64,000 nt of DNA from Enterococcus saccharolyticus subsp. saccharolyticus (GTDB taxonomy: Bacteria > Bacillota > Bacilli > Lactobacillales > Enterococcaceae). The notes below the pieces were generated by a model. That model searched no databases and was not told the DNA's origin. It saw nothing but the letters and a program-made list of their open reading frames with translations. The position numbers and the translations under genes are program-made. Location of the stretch: contig NZ_CP118957.1 in NCBI RefSeq assembly GCF_029023825.1, forward strand, positions 639,501-703,500. Reading direction: 5' to 3'. Positions 50,878-60,618 of this stretch are shown here, piece by piece; the stretch's first letter is position 1, and every line of letters begins with the position of its first letter.

Positions 50878-51319
50878 AGAATTATCGAGACATGAAATCA
50901 GACAAATGGCTGTTCAAGCGCTATTCCCGTTAGATTTTAACCAAGATTTAGAAAAAAAAGATGCTATCTTGCATGCCATTGAATTGGAACATGAAGAGAT
51001 GATTGATGAAGAACACGAAAATTTTGTGCCAACGTATCTAGACTTATTAGTAACAGGTGTTTGTGAGAACAAAGAGCCGCTAGATAAAATGATTCAAGAA
51101 CATTTGCGTCGTGGTTGGAGTTTACAACGATTGTCTAAAATGGATGTCATTATTTTACGTATTGCATTATTTGAAATGTTGTATGTCGATAATGTACCCA
51201 ATAAAGTTGCTTTAAATGAAGCAATTGAATTAGCAAAAACATTTAGTGACGATCAATCACGTAAATTTATCAATGGTGTATTGTCAACAATCAATAATAA
51301 ATTAGAAGCTAGCGAATAA
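50870..51319 (+). CDS. nusB: Transcription antitermination factor NusB
   Basis: A 149-residue all-helical RNA-binding protein acting with NusE/S10 on rRNA boxA. ATG 50870 overlaps the end of yqhY and follows GAGGAAG; an earlier in-frame start at 50849 is less likely. RHEIRQMAVQALFPLDF at the N-terminus and KFINGVLSTI at the C-terminus are family marks. Confidence 0.95.
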   Translation: MSKELSRHEIRQMAVQALFPLDFNQDLEKKDAILHAIELEHEEMIDEEHENFVPTYLDLLVTGVCENKEPLDKMIQEHLRRGWSLQRLSKMDVIILRIALFEMLYVDNVPNKVALNEAIELAKTFSDDQSRKFINGVLSTINNKLEASE

Positions 51320-51332
51320 GCTAGCTTCTTTT
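51304..51332 (+). terminator. Terminator overlapping the nusB stop
   Basis: AGAAGCTAGC (51304-51313) pairs with GCTAGCTTCT (51320-51329), loop GAATAA; the T-run is short. Confidence 0.7.
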
Positions 51333-51460
51333 CTACAATGAATTAACGAAGATTTATTGTGGTGTATCGTTGTTTTATGAATATTTTCAATGAATAGCCG
51401 AACGAAAATCAATAATTTGATGAAAATGGTAATGAAAATATTTTTTGGGAAATCAATATG

Positions 51461-51469
51461 TGTTAAAAT
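51461..51469 (+). promoter_or_regulatory. Extended -10 promoter of folD
   Basis: TGTTAAAAT, 31 nt before ATG 51501; the -35 is poor. Confidence 0.5.
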
Positions 51470-51500
51470 GATAAAAAATGCAAGGGGGCTATGTAACAAA

Positions 51501-52355
51501 ATGGGTGTATTAATCAATGGAAAAGAATTAGCAGAAAAAATGCAAGAGGAAATTCGTTTAGAGGTCCAACAATTAGTCAAAGAAAATCTTCAACCTGGTT
51601 TAGTCGTTTTATTAGTGGGCGATAATCCAGCAAGTAAAACGTATGTAAAAAATAAAGAATTAGCGGCAACACGTATCGGTATTCATTCGAAAGTGGAACG
51701 CTATCCAGAGACGATTACTGAAGATGAGTTGTTGGCTGAAATTGAAAAATACAACCAAGATTCAGCATTTCATGGAATCTTAGTCCAACTTCCTTTACCA
51801 AAACATATTGATGAAGAAAAGATTTTATTAGCAATTGATCCGAAAAAAGATGTTGATGGGTTTCATCCAATGAATTTGGGTCGTCTATTAGCTGGCGCAC
51901 CAGAAATGATTCCTTGTACACCATATGGTATTATGAAGATGTTTGAAGCATATGATATTGATTTAGAAGGAAAAAATGCCGTGGTTATCGGACGTAGTAA
52001 TATCGTAGGTAAACCGATGGGACAATTGTTGTTAGCAAAAAATGCGACAGTGACAATGACACACTCACGTACAAAGAACTTACCAGAAGTTGCTAAACAA
52101 GCAGATATTTTAGTAGTCGCAATTGGTCGTGGTCACTTTGTTACAAAAGAGTTTGTCAAAGAAGGAGCAGTTGTCATTGATGTAGGGATGAATCGTAGCC
52201 CAGAAGGCAAGTTAATTGGTGACGTGAAATTTGATGAAGTCGAACCGATTGCGAGCTACATTACACCAGTGCCAAAAGGTGTGGGTCCCATGACGATTAC
52301 GATGTTAATGATGCAAACCGTTGAAGCGGCAAAACGTCAGGAGTTAGAAAAATAA
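51501..52355 (+). CDS. folD: Bifunctional methylenetetrahydrofolate dehydrogenase/cyclohydrolase
   Basis: A 284-residue enzyme interconverting 5,10-methylene- and 10-formyl-THF. The open frame extends upstream to 51390 across the promoter; ATG 51501 gives the family start [15 protein letters not shown]. Catalytic Lys in [12 protein letters not shown] near 52-56, [15 protein letters not shown] near 98, PCTPYGIM near 141 and the NADP motif [17 protein letters not shown] near 161-177 are intact. xseA follows 1 nt later, showing a folD-xseA-xseB-ispA-tlyA operon. Confidence 0.96.
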   Translation: MGVLINGKELAEKMQEEIRLEVQQLVKENLQPGLVVLLVGDNPASKTYVKNKELAATRIGIHSKVERYPETITEDELLAEIEKYNQDSAFHGILVQLPLPKHIDEEKILLAIDPKKDVDGFHPMNLGRLLAGAPEMIPCTPYGIMKMFEAYDIDLEGKNAVVIGRSNIVGKPMGQLLLAKNATVTMTHSRTKNLPEVAKQADILVVAIGRGHFVTKEFVKEGAVVIDVGMNRSPEGKLIGDVKFDEVEPIASYITPVPKGVGPMTITMLMMQTVEAAKRQELEK

Positions 52356-52356
52356 A

Positions 52357-53706
52357 ATGACACAGAAGTATTTGTCTGTGACTGCGCTGACGAAATACTT
52401 AAAGCGAAAATTTGATGTTGATCCATACTTAGAACGTGTGTTTTTAACAGGAGAAATTTCGAATTTTCGCTTGCGTCCCAATCATCAGTATTTCAGTTTG
52501 AAAGACGATGGTGCCAAAATTTCAGCAGTAATGTTCAAAGGAGCGTTTGACAAACTCACTTTCAGACCAGAAGAAGGGATGAAAGTGATGGCTGTTGGAC
52601 GTATTTCTTTGTACGAAGCTAGTGGAAATTACCAAATCTATGTTGAGCATATGGAACCTGATGGTGTGGGGGCATTGTATCAAGCGTATGAGCAGTTAAA
52701 AGAAAAATTAAATAAAGAAGGCTTATTTCAAGCACCTAAAAAAGTTTTGCCACGTTATCCGAAACGAATTGCTGTACTTACTAGTCCCAGCGGTGCAGTC
52801 ATTCGTGATATTATTACCACCACACGTCGCCGTTATCCGATTGCGCAAATTGTTTTGTTTCCAACTGTTGTTCAAGGTGAAAAAGCCGCCGATGATGTGG
52901 TAAAAAATATTGCGCGAGTGGAAGCGATGGGGAACTTTGATACCATGATTATTGGTCGTGGAGGTGGTTCAATTGAAGATTTATGGTCATTTAATGAAGA
53001 AAGAGTCGCGCGGGCGATTTTTGAAGCAAGTACCCCGGTTATTTCTTCTGTCGGTCATGAAACGGATACGACGATTGCCGATTTAGTCGCTGATGTTCGA
53101 GCAGCAACGCCAACAGCAGCAGCAGAGTTAGCTGTACCCGTATTAACAGATGAGATTTTACGAATTGAAGAACGTCAAGCCCGCTTGATTCAAGCGTATG
53201 CTAATCAAATGCAACGGAAAGATGAACGTTTTCAACGCGTACAAAATTCGTATCTATTCCGTCAACCTGAGCGTTTGTATGAAGCGCAATCGCTAAAATT
53301 AGATCAATTACAGCAACGTCTATTCCAACAAATGCAAACTTTGGTCTACGAAAAAGAGCGCGCAGCGAATCAAACGGTTCATCGATTAGCACAAGTTGTG
53401 CCAACTGCCCGTGTGCGTGAATCACAACAACAAGTGAATTATTTGTCGGAACGTTTAGACAAACAAATTCAACGAATTTTTGAACAGAAACAAAGACAAT
53501 TTCAACAAACAATTCAATCACTGGATTTATTAAGTCCTTTAAAGATTATGGGACGCGGGTATAGTTATACAACAAAAGAAACTGTAGTAAAATCAGTGCA
53601 AGAATTAACCGTAGGGGATGTTTTAGATGTCCATTACCAAGACGGTCAAGCAAAAGTTGAAGTTCTTGAAATTAAGGAGGAAGATCATGTCAAATCCGAC
53701 ATTTGA
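52357..53706 (+). CDS. xseA: Exodeoxyribonuclease VII large subunit
   Basis: The 449-residue subunit of the mismatch-repair/single-strand exonuclease. It has the N-terminal OB-fold ([16 protein letters not shown]...[10 protein letters not shown]), the catalytic region with [11 protein letters not shown] and [16 protein letters not shown] near 206-221, [13 protein letters not shown] near 230-242, and a long coiled coil (270-390). Its end overlaps xseB by 20 nt. Confidence 0.96.
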   Translation: MTQKYLSVTALTKYLKRKFDVDPYLERVFLTGEISNFRLRPNHQYFSLKDDGAKISAVMFKGAFDKLTFRPEEGMKVMAVGRISLYEASGNYQIYVEHMEPDGVGALYQAYEQLKEKLNKEGLFQAPKKVLPRYPKRIAVLTSPSGAVIRDIITTTRRRYPIAQIVLFPTVVQGEKAADDVVKNIARVEAMGNFDTMIIGRGGGSIEDLWSFNEERVARAIFEASTPVISSVGHETDTTIADLVADVRAATPTAAAELAVPVLTDEILRIEERQARLIQAYANQMQRKDERFQRVQNSYLFRQPERLYEAQSLKLDQLQQRLFQQMQTLVYEKERAANQTVHRLAQVVPTARVRESQQQVNYLSERLDKQIQRIFEQKQRQFQQTIQSLDLLSPLKIMGRGYSYTTKETVVKSVQELTVGDVLDVHYQDGQAKVEVLEIKEEDHVKSDI

Positions 53707-53908
53707 AGAATCATTACAAGAATTAGAACAAATTGTTACGCGATTAGAACAAGGGGATGTCCCTTTGGAAGAAGCGTTAACAGCTTTTCAACAAGGAATG
53801 ATTTTAAGTAAACAATGTAAAGATACCTTAGCAAAAGCAGAACAGACGTTAACAAAAATGATGACAGAATCAAATGAAGAAGTTCCTTTTGAAGAGGCAG
53901 AAAAATGA
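53687..53908 (+). CDS. xseB: Exodeoxyribonuclease VII small subunit
   Basis: A 73-residue helical subunit that binds XseA in multiple copies. ATG 53687 follows AAGGAGG; the longer frame from 53627 is shadow. [27 protein letters not shown] is the family core. ATGA overlap couples it to ispA. Confidence 0.94.
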   Translation: MSNPTFEESLQELEQIVTRLEQGDVPLEEALTAFQQGMILSKQCKDTLAKAEQTLTKMMTESNEEVPFEEAEK

Positions 53909-54789
53909 GTGAATTGACGCGTTTTCAAGCAAAAGAAATCCAACAAACCGAAGCAGAAATGGTTCGGTTTATTCGCGAGCAGACCAACGACCAAACGCTT
54001 CAAGAAAGTATGTTGTATTCAATAAATGCTGGTGGCAAACGGATTCGTCCCTTATTATTGTTAGCAACCATTGCTTCTTTTAAAAAAGAAATTTCTTTAG
54101 GCGGCTATCAAACGGCGGCTGCTTTAGAAATGATTCATACGTATTCTTTGATTCATGATGATTTACCAGCAATGGATAACGACGATTTACGTCGAGGAAA
54201 GCCAACCAATCATAAAATTTTCGGTGAGGCGATGGCGATTTTAGCTGGTGATGGTTTATTAACAACGGCTTTTGAATTATTAAGTATGGCTGAAATTGAA
54301 CCAACTGAAAAAGTGTTGTTGCTACAATTGTTGGCGAAGGCTTCTGGCACACATGGCATGGTTGCTGGACAAGCAGCTGACATGCAAGCAGAAGGCAAGC
54401 AAGTGTCAATCGAAGACTTAATGGCGATTCATCAACGAAAAACAGGAGCGTTAATCCGTTTTGCCATGGTTGCTGGAGGAATCTTAGCAAATCAATCAGA
54501 AGCAACTTTGACGCAATTAGATCAAGTAGCGAAACATCTGGGATTAGCTTTTCAAATTCGTGATGATTTATTAGATGTGTTAAGCACAACGGAAGTGCTC
54601 GGCAAAGAAACCAATCGAGATGAATTTCTCGAAAAAAGCACGTATCCTGGATTATTAGGTGTCGCAGGAGCAAAACAAGCGTTGTTAGATGAATTGACTG
54701 CCGCTGAAACAATTTTGAATGAACTGGCTTCTTTCCCAACATTTGATGCCCGTTTATTGAAAGAAGTTTGTGGATTATTTTATTTATAA
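53905..54789 (+). CDS. ispA: Polyprenyl (farnesyl) diphosphate synthase
   Basis: A 294-residue isoprenoid chain-elongation enzyme supplying undecaprenol and quinone precursors. First Asp-rich motif [10 protein letters not shown] near 91-100 with GKPTNHK after it, and second motif RDDLLDVL near 220; [12 protein letters not shown] near 42 binds IPP. Two residues between the first and third Asp (DDxxxxD) are typical of type II farnesyl synthases. Product length cannot be proven from sequence. Confidence 0.94.
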   Translation: MSELTRFQAKEIQQTEAEMVRFIREQTNDQTLQESMLYSINAGGKRIRPLLLLATIASFKKEISLGGYQTAAALEMIHTYSLIHDDLPAMDNDDLRRGKPTNHKIFGEAMAILAGDGLLTTAFELLSMAEIEPTEKVLLLQLLAKASGTHGMVAGQAADMQAEGKQVSIEDLMAIHQRKTGALIRFAMVAGGILANQSEATLTQLDQVAKHLGLAFQIRDDLLDVLSTTEVLGKETNRDEFLEKSTYPGLLGVAGAKQALLDELTAAETILNELASFPTFDARLLKEVCGLFYL

Positions 54790-54804
54790 AGAAAGAGGAA
54801 CTAC

Positions 54805-55623
54805 ATGAAAAAAGAACGAGTCGATGTGTTGGCATTCCAACAAGGACTTTTTGAAACCAGAGAACAAGCCAAACGTGGTGTGATGGCTGGTTTAGTTTAT
54901 ATGGAAAAAAATAATGAGCGTTTAGATAAACCTGGCGAAAAAATTCCATTAGATACGCCATTACAAATTAAAGGGCAAAAGTTGCCGTATGTCTCTCGTG
55001 GCGGATTAAAGTTAGAAAAAGCGTTGAAACTATTTGATTTTACGGTACAAGATAAAACTGTTTTAGACATTGGCGCGTCCACAGGTGGTTTTACAGATGT
55101 TGCCTTACAAAATGGGGCGAAACAAAGCTATGCCTTAGATGTTGGTTATAATCAATTAGCTTGGAAAATTCGTCAAGACCCGCGTGTGACTGTGATGGAG
55201 CGTACAAATTTCCGTTACTGTCAACCAACTGATTTTAAAAATGGTGCACCGGAAGTAGCGACAATTGACGTTTCTTTTATTTCACTGCGCTTAATGTTGC
55301 CCCCATTACATGCTATTTTAGCCGATAATGGAGATGTTATGGCATTGATTAAACCACAATTTGAAGCTGGTAGAGAAGCAGTTGGCAAAAATGGTATCGT
55401 TCGTGATCCAGCAACGCATAAAGCAGTGCTAGAAGATATTTTACATTTTGCTAGTCGTGAAAAATATGATGTGCAAAATTTAAGCTATTCACCAATCACT
55501 GGTGGTGAAGGGAATATCGAATTTATTGTCCATTTACAAAAATCACTGACGACAGGTGTCATTGCAGAAACAGTGAATATTGAACAAATTGTTGCTGATG
55601 CGCATCAACAACTAGATAAATAA
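54805..55623 (+). CDS. TlyA family rRNA (cytidine-2'-O)-methyltransferase
   Basis: A 272-residue protein with an N-terminal S4 RNA-binding domain (RVDVLAFQQGLFETREQAKRGVMAG, in parts; about 5-62) and an FtsJ-like SAM methyltransferase domain with VLDIGASTGGFTDVALQ near 87-103. In mycobacteria TlyA methylates 16S and 23S rRNA; in Firmicutes (YqxC) it is often annotated as hemolysin. It ends the folD operon before a strong terminator. Confidence 0.92.
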   Translation: MKKERVDVLAFQQGLFETREQAKRGVMAGLVYMEKNNERLDKPGEKIPLDTPLQIKGQKLPYVSRGGLKLEKALKLFDFTVQDKTVLDIGASTGGFTDVALQNGAKQSYALDVGYNQLAWKIRQDPRVTVMERTNFRYCQPTDFKNGAPEVATIDVSFISLRLMLPPLHAILADNGDVMALIKPQFEAGREAVGKNGIVRDPATHKAVLEDILHFASREKYDVQNLSYSPITGGEGNIEFIVHLQKSLTTGVIAETVNIEQIVADAHQQLDK

Positions 55624-55627
55624 AAAT

Positions 55628-55670
55628 AAGATTCTTTAGAAAGAAATAGTTTTCTAAAGAGTCTTTTTTT
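55628..55670 (+). terminator. Intrinsic terminator after tlyA
   Basis: AAGATTCTTTAGAAA (55628-55642) pairs with TTTCTAAAGAGTCTT (55651-55665), one wobble, then T residues. Confidence 0.9.
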
Positions 55671-55742
55671 ATCAAGCTGGTTCTTTCTTTCTAGAAGAAA
55701 ATGAGCTATGATAAATAAGAATTTAACTAGGAGGAAAGTTTT

Positions 55743-56195
55743 ATGAGAAAAAAAGAGCGCCATCGTTTGATTACGCGTCTTTTGACAGAATATGACATTC
55801 AAAAACAAGAAGAATTTGTGGCGTATTTAAAGCAAAAAGACGTCTATGTCACGCAAGCGACAATTTCCAGAGATATTAAGGAATTAAAACTAATTAAAGT
55901 TCCAGCTGCTTCAGGTGGGTACCGTTACAGTTTACCATTGGAATCGACTGAAGATGTCGTTGAAAAATTAGATAAATTACTAAAAAACGCCTTTGTTTCT
56001 GTGGATGAAATGGATAAGTTTGTTATTTTGCGTACTTTACCAGGAAATGCTTCGGCAATTGCGAATTTAATTGATAAACGTTTTAAAGAAGAATTATTTG
56101 GTACCCTCAACGACGACGATAATATTTTAATGATTGCACGAACACAAGAAGGACGTAGTCTTTTGTTTAATGAACTTAAAAAATACAACCGCTAG
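55743..56195 (+). CDS. argR: Arginine repressor ArgR/AhrC
   Basis: A 150-residue hexameric regulator. The N-terminal winged helix includes YVTQATISRDIKELKLIKV near 36-54, and the C-terminal arginine-binding/oligomerisation domain has TLPGNASAIANLID near 99-112 and GTLNDDDNILMIAR near 121-134. The place before recN marks it as the AhrC-type orthologue. AGGAGGAAAG precedes ATG. Lactobacillales often have several ArgR copies. Confidence 0.94.
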   Translation: MRKKERHRLITRLLTEYDIQKQEEFVAYLKQKDVYVTQATISRDIKELKLIKVPAASGGYRYSLPLESTEDVVEKLDKLLKNAFVSVDEMDKFVILRTLPGNASAIANLIDKRFKEELFGTLNDDDNILMIARTQEGRSLLFNELKKYNR

Positions 56196-56206
56196 GAGTG
56201 AATCGT

Positions 56207-57892
56207 ATGCTACTAGAGCTAACGATTGAAAATTTTGCGATTATTCCCAAACTGCATTTAAGTTTTCATCAAGGCATGACGGCATTAACAGGTGAAACAG
56301 GTGCCGGGAAATCTATCATTATTGATGCGATGGGCTTATTAGCTGGCAGTCGTGGTTCCAGTGATTACATTCGCCAAGGAGCAGACAAATGCTTGTTGGA
56401 AGGATTATTTGAACTGCCACAACAAAATGGTTTTCAACAAGTGATGGATGAATTAGGCATTGATTGTTCAGAAGACGTATTAATCGTTCAACGCGACATG
56501 TCTATTTCAGGAAAAAGTGTTTGTCGTGTGAATGGTCGGACAGTGACCTTAGCAAATTTGCGTCGTATCGGGATGTATTTAGTAGACATTCAAGGACAAA
56601 ATGAACACCAAGAACTCCTGCAAGCAGACAAACATTTATCATTAATGGATAGTTTTGGTTCGCAAGACTTTCAACATGCTTTAGCAAATTATCAAACACA
56701 TTATCATGAATTTCGTCAATTAGAAAAACAAGTACGTAAAATTCAATCAAATGAACAATCTTATGTGCAACGAATGGATATGTTACGTTTTCAGCAAGAA
56801 GAAATTGAACAAGCCAAGTTACAACCGGATGAAGAAGAACTTTTAGTTGAAGAACGTGATAAGTTAAGTAACTTCCAAAAAATTGTTGATGCACTTGCTA
56901 AAGCATATGGCGTACTTTCTTCTGAAACAGGTAATAGTTTGGATGGTGTGAGCATTGCCTTAAATGAAATGCAAGGAATTGCACATTTAGACAATGATTA
57001 TGAACAGATTAACGAAAATATTCAAAATGCCTATTATTTATTACAAGATGCGGCGAGTGATATTTCTCGGCAAATGGATCGATTAGAATTAGATGAAGGA
57101 CGTTTAGAAGAAGTCGTTCTTCGTTTAGAAATCATCCGTCAATTGAAGCGAAAATATGGCGATTCAATTCCAACTATTTTAGCGTATTATGATAAAATTT
57201 CAGAAGAACTATCTGCCGCTACCATGACTGAAGGACAATTAGAAGAATTAGAAGCACAATTAGCAGAAAAACAGCAATATGTTTGGCAATTAGCAGAAGT
57301 ACTACATGTCAAACGTCAAGAGATTGCGCAACAACTGGAACAAGAAATTTTACAAGAATTATCAGAACTATATATGGAAAATACCCAGTTTGATATCCAT
57401 TTTGAAACTGGAAAAACGTTACGTGACACTGGTTTTGATCAAGTAGAGTTTTATTTAAGTACTAATCCAGGAGAACCGCTAAAACCATTAGTAAAAGTGG
57501 CTTCTGGAGGAGAATTGTCTCGTATTTTATTAGCGTTAAAGACGATTTTTTCCAAAACACAAGAAATGACCAGTATTGTTTTCGATGAAGTCGATACAGG
57601 CGTAAGTGGTCGGGTTGCTCAAGCGATTGCTGAAAAAATTGCGAAGATTGCTGATAATTCACAAGTATTATGTATTACTCATTTGCCACAAGTTGCTGCA
57701 GTCGCAGATTACCAATATTTTATTTCGAAAGCAGTCAAAGATGGGCGCACTCAAACCCATGTTGTTCAATTGACAAATGAAGAGCGTGTTGATGAAGTGG
57801 CTCGGATGTTAGCTGGCGCTGAAATTACGGAATTAACTTTAGAACATGCACGTGAATTGTTACGAATTGCTGGGAAAGTTGCACATCGATAA
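56207..57892 (+). CDS. recN: DNA repair protein RecN
   Basis: A 561-residue SMC-like ATPase in double-strand-break repair. ATG 56207 follows TAGGAGTG; GTG 56198 is unlikely. Walker A TGETGAGKSIIIDAM near 29-43, long coiled-coil arms (150-370), the signature VASGGELSRILLALK near 428-442 and Walker B SIVFDEVDTGVSG near 455-467 are complete. It shares an mRNA with argR (11 nt gap). Confidence 0.96.
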   Translation: MLLELTIENFAIIPKLHLSFHQGMTALTGETGAGKSIIIDAMGLLAGSRGSSDYIRQGADKCLLEGLFELPQQNGFQQVMDELGIDCSEDVLIVQRDMSISGKSVCRVNGRTVTLANLRRIGMYLVDIQGQNEHQELLQADKHLSLMDSFGSQDFQHALANYQTHYHEFRQLEKQVRKIQSNEQSYVQRMDMLRFQQEEIEQAKLQPDEEELLVEERDKLSNFQKIVDALAKAYGVLSSETGNSLDGVSIALNEMQGIAHLDNDYEQINENIQNAYYLLQDAASDISRQMDRLELDEGRLEEVVLRLEIIRQLKRKYGDSIPTILAYYDKISEELSAATMTEGQLEELEAQLAEKQQYVWQLAEVLHVKRQEIAQQLEQEILQELSELYMENTQFDIHFETGKTLRDTGFDQVEFYLSTNPGEPLKPLVKVASGGELSRILLALKTIFSKTQEMTSIVFDEVDTGVSGRVAQAIAEKIAKIADNSQVLCITHLPQVAAVADYQYFISKAVKDGRTQTHVVQLTNEERVDEVARMLAGAEITELTLEHARELLRIAGKVAHR

Positions 57893-57900
57893 TACAAAAA

Positions 57901-57935
57901 AAGAGGTCTGGGTAATTACACTCAGACCTCTTATT
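57901..57935. terminator. Bidirectional terminator between recN and the DUF4044 gene
   Basis: AAGAGGTCTG (57901-57910) pairs with CAGACCTCTT (57923-57932); A-rich DNA before and T-rich after serve both strands. Confidence 0.82.
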
Positions 57936-57949
57936 TAGAAAGTATTTGC

Positions 57950-58066
57950 TTATGAGAATGCTGCAAGAGCACCTAAAATGGCTGTACCAATGGTAATAAT
58001 TAACATTAACCAAATCACAATTTTGGTTACTTTAGCAAAAGTACTTGTTGGTTTTTTGTCGTTCAT
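57950..58066 (-). CDS. DUF4044 family small membrane protein, 38 aa
   Basis: A short minus-strand gene: ATG at 58066, AAAAGGATG upstream, stop at 57950. It begins MNDKKPTSTFAKVTKIV and has one membrane segment (IWLMLIITIGTAILGALAAF, about 18-37). This fits the DUF4044 family of tiny membrane proteins common in Lactobacillales; function unknown. It has its own promoter and shares the recN terminator. Confidence 0.82.
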   Translation of the reverse strand: MNDKKPTSTFAKVTKIVIWLMLIITIGTAILGALAAFS

Positions 58067-58096
58067 TTTGAGTCATCCTTTTTTATTGATAGTGAC

Positions 58097-58125
58097 AGTG
58101 TACAACCAATAGTCGAATAACTCAA
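58097..58125 (-). promoter_or_regulatory. Promoter of the DUF4044 gene
   Basis: On the minus strand TTGAGT (58120-58125), 17 bp, TACACT (58097-58102), about 30 nt before the ATG. Confidence 0.65.
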
Positions 58126-58200
58126 GATTTCTAACCATAAAACTTAAAAGTTTTCCTAAAATCAAAACGGGAAATTTCTCTTTTTTGCCGTTTTAATTTT

Positions 58201-58209
58201 TGGTATAAT
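58201..58209 (+). promoter_or_regulatory. Extended -10 promoter of the DUF3397 gene
   Basis: TGGTATAAT, a perfect extended -10, 67 nt before the start codon. Confidence 0.65.
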
Positions 58210-58275
58210 AATTTGTTTTCAAGAACTACTTTAAAAATAAAATGAAACATCTGTAAACAGAAAGGATTTAATCTT

Positions 58276-58644
58276 ATGACAACATTTTCACCGATTCTCT
58301 TACTTTGGTACATTTTTCCTCTGCTTGTACTGTTAGTGGCACAAGTGATTGTAAAATTATTGTCTTTAACGAAACGATTTCAAATGAAAGCCCCCGATTT
58401 AGCTGTGCCATTTTTACTTTACGGCATTCATAAATTATCGGCGACGACATTTGGTACAACTATTTTTCCATATTTTTTAATTTCTTTGCTTTCTTTAGGA
58501 ATTGGCTTGGCTTTTTTTCACGCGTATTTTTATGCAGAGATTAAATATGGACGTTTCTTCAAAATGTATTGGCGCTCGGTTTATCTACTGTCATTATTGT
58601 TACATGCTATTCTAGTTATTTTGAACATTATTTCATTGGTGTAG
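58276..58644 (+). CDS. DUF3397 family membrane protein
   Basis: A 122-residue protein with four membrane segments (about 7-27, 41-52, 63-83, 98-118). It belongs to the DUF3397 family, usually found just upstream of mraZ in Lactobacillales. Function unknown. AAAGGATTT precedes ATG 58276. The division cluster begins 174 nt downstream with its own promoter. Confidence 0.83.
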   Translation: MTTFSPILLLWYIFPLLVLLVAQVIVKLLSLTKRFQMKAPDLAVPFLLYGIHKLSATTFGTTIFPYFLISLLSLGIGLAFFHAYFYAEIKYGRFFKMYWRSVYLLSLLLHAILVILNIISLV

Positions 58645-58754
58645 ACCTGTTTTCTTAAAGTTTTTTTAAAATCTTTTAAAAGCTTGTCGTTGCTAGAAAT
58701 TCCTTTTTTGGTAAGGATAAATCAGAGAACTTCCCCTGCATTTTCGCATAAATT

Positions 58755-58799
58755 GTGGTAGAAAGTGGGGGATTGTGGTAGACTGTGTTTATCAGGTGG
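58755..58799 (+). promoter_or_regulatory. MraZ operator repeats and mraZ promoter
   Basis: GTGG occurs at 58755, 58765 and 58775 with an exact 10-bp period (GTGGTAGAAA, GTGGGGGATT, GTGGTAGACT) and again at 58796. MraZ binds such 10-bp GTGG-type direct repeats at its own promoter. TAGACT at 58779-58784 may be the -10 box. Confidence 0.8.
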
Positions 58800-58817
58800 C
58801 GACTGGGGGAATCATCG

Positions 58818-59249
58818 ATGTTTATGGGCGAATTTCAACATTCTATCGATGCAAAAGGCCGGCTTATTGTCCCATCCAAATTACGAGATAAACTCGGTGA
58901 AAAATTTGTGGTGACGCGAGGATTAGACGGCTGTCTTTTTGGCTACCCTTTACCTGAATGGGAGAAACTAGAAGAGAAATTAAATGAAATGCCTCTTGCG
59001 AAAAAAGATGCAAGGACATTTGTACGATTCTTCTACTCCGCAGCAACTGAATGTGAAATTGACAAGCAAGGTCGAATTAATATTCCTGCGACACTACGCA
59101 AACATGCAAACTTAGCAAAAAGTTGTGTGATTATCGGCGTTTCTAACCGCATTGAGATTTGGGATGAAGCGCGATGGGAAGCATTTTCGATAGAAGCTGA
59201 AGAAAACTTTGATGAGATTGCCGAAACCATGATTGATTTCGGTTTATAG
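58818..59249 (+). CDS. mraZ: Transcriptional regulator / division protein MraZ
   Basis: A 143-residue AbrB-fold protein with two swapped-hairpin repeats: [20 protein letters not shown] near 4-23 and [19 protein letters not shown] near 82-100. ATG 58818 follows CTGGGGGAATC; the longer frame from 58785 lies in the promoter. It represses its own operon through the repeats just upstream. Confidence 0.95.
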   Translation: MFMGEFQHSIDAKGRLIVPSKLRDKLGEKFVVTRGLDGCLFGYPLPEWEKLEEKLNEMPLAKKDARTFVRFFYSAATECEIDKQGRINIPATLRKHANLAKSCVIIGVSNRIEIWDEARWEAFSIEAEENFDEIAETMIDFGL

Positions 59250-59263
59250 AAAGAGGCAAATAA

Positions 59264-60220
59264 ATGGTAGAGTTTCAACATTATACCGTCATGAAGAAAG
59301 AAACGGTTGATGGTTTGAATATAAAACCCGATGGAATATATGTAGACTGTACCCTAGGTGGAGCCGGCCACAGTGAATATATTTTAAAACAATTAAATGA
59401 ACAAGGGCATTTATATGCATTTGACCAAGACCAAAAGGCCATTGATTTTGCAAATGAACGTTTAGCGTCATATGTAGAAAAAGGGCAAGTAACATTTATA
59501 AAACGTAATTTTCGCTATTTAAAAGAAGAATTAAATCAATTAGGTATTACCAAGGTAGATGGTGTTCTTTATGACCTAGGTGTTTCTTCCCCTCAATTAG
59601 ATGAGGCAGAACGCGGGTTTAGTTATCATCAGGATGCGCCTTTAGACATGCGTATGGATCAGACAGCATCTCTTTCTGCCTACGAAGTTGTAAATGATTA
59701 TGAGTATCATGCATTAGTTAAAATATTTTTCCGTTATGGTGAAGAAAAGTTTTCTAAACAAGTGGCACGAGCAATTGAGCGCACACGTGAAGTTTCACCA
59801 ATTCAAACAACGGGTGAGTTAGTTGAAATTATTAAGTCAGCGATTCCAGCACCAGCTAGACGTAAAGGTGGTCATCCTGCGAAGCGAATTTTCCAAGCGA
59901 TTCGTATTGCAGTAAATGATGAGTTGGGTGTCGTTGAAGATTCATTGGAACAAGCAATTGAATTATTAAATAAGAATGGGCGTATCAGCGTAATTACCTT
60001 CCACTCTTTAGAAGATCGTATTGTTAAAAACATCTTCAAAGAATACAGCACAATGAAAGATTTACCTCCAGGTTTACCGGTCATTCCCGAAGAATTCCAA
60101 CCAGAATTAAAAGTAATTACCCGTAAGCCTCTGCTACCATCGGAAGAAGAGCTGGAAGAAAATAATCGTTCACGTAGTGCCAAACTGCGAATTGCTGAAA
60201 AACTAAAGGAAAAGGAGTAG
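59264..60220 (+). CDS. rsmH: 16S rRNA (cytosine(1402)-N4)-methyltransferase
   Basis: A 318-residue enzyme that N4-methylates C1402; rsmI in the same window methylates the 2'-O of that nucleotide. SAM motif [15 protein letters not shown] near 28-42, [22 protein letters not shown] (in part) near 102-123 and [17 protein letters not shown] near 207 are present. Starts 14 nt after mraZ. Confidence 0.96.
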   Translation: MVEFQHYTVMKKETVDGLNIKPDGIYVDCTLGGAGHSEYILKQLNEQGHLYAFDQDQKAIDFANERLASYVEKGQVTFIKRNFRYLKEELNQLGITKVDGVLYDLGVSSPQLDEAERGFSYHQDAPLDMRMDQTASLSAYEVVNDYEYHALVKIFFRYGEEKFSKQVARAIERTREVSPIQTTGELVEIIKSAIPAPARRKGGHPAKRIFQAIRIAVNDELGVVEDSLEQAIELLNKNGRISVITFHSLEDRIVKNIFKEYSTMKDLPPGLPVIPEEFQPELKVITRKPLLPSEEELEENNRSRSAKLRIAEKLKEKE

Positions 60221-60225
60221 CAGTT

Positions 60226-60618
60226 ATGGCTGAATTAAATGCACATCATGAAGTGCCCTATGAAGAGCATCCAAATCATGAGCCATCGCATACTCCGGAA
60301 CGTCCTGAAGTTGTTGTTGTCCCTTTATCTCCAGCCCGCAAGTTAAGTCGCATCACTAGTATGGAAAAAGTCATCAGCTTGAGTTTGTTGGTTGCGTTAA
60401 TTGCTTTAGGAGTATTAATGATTAGCTTACGTACTACGATTAGCCAAGTCGAGCATGATGTTTCCATTCTTCAAGACGATGTGACAACTAACGAAGCAGA
60501 AATTCTTCAATTAGAACAAGAAAAAAATGAATTGTCTAAAAGTGAACGAATTCAAAAAATCGCTGAAGAAGAAGGATTATCCATTAATAGTGATAATTTA
60601 AGGAAAGTGAAGAAGTAA
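60226..60618 (+). CDS. ftsL: Cell division protein FtsL
   Basis: A 130-residue bitopic membrane protein: cytosolic N-terminus rich in His/Pro/Glu (1-47), one membrane segment (VISLSLLVALIALGVLMI, about 48-66) and an extracellular coiled coil with leucine-zipper character to the end. It joins FtsB/DivIC and DivIB at the division site. Its stop abuts the pbp start codon. Assigned by topology and position. Confidence 0.9.
   Translation: MAELNAHHEVPYEEHPNHEPSHTPERPEVVVVPLSPARKLSRITSMEKVISLSLLVALIALGVLMISLRTTISQVEHDVSILQDDVTTNEAEILQLEQEKNELSKSERIQKIAEEEGLSINSDNLRKVKK

Noticed and set aside
54080-54961. Long minus-strand open frame (293 codons) antisense to ispA and tlyA
   Set aside because: It covers two certain genes, has no ribosome site or promoter, and its composition (many Leu/His/Gln) is that of a complementary-strand shadow.
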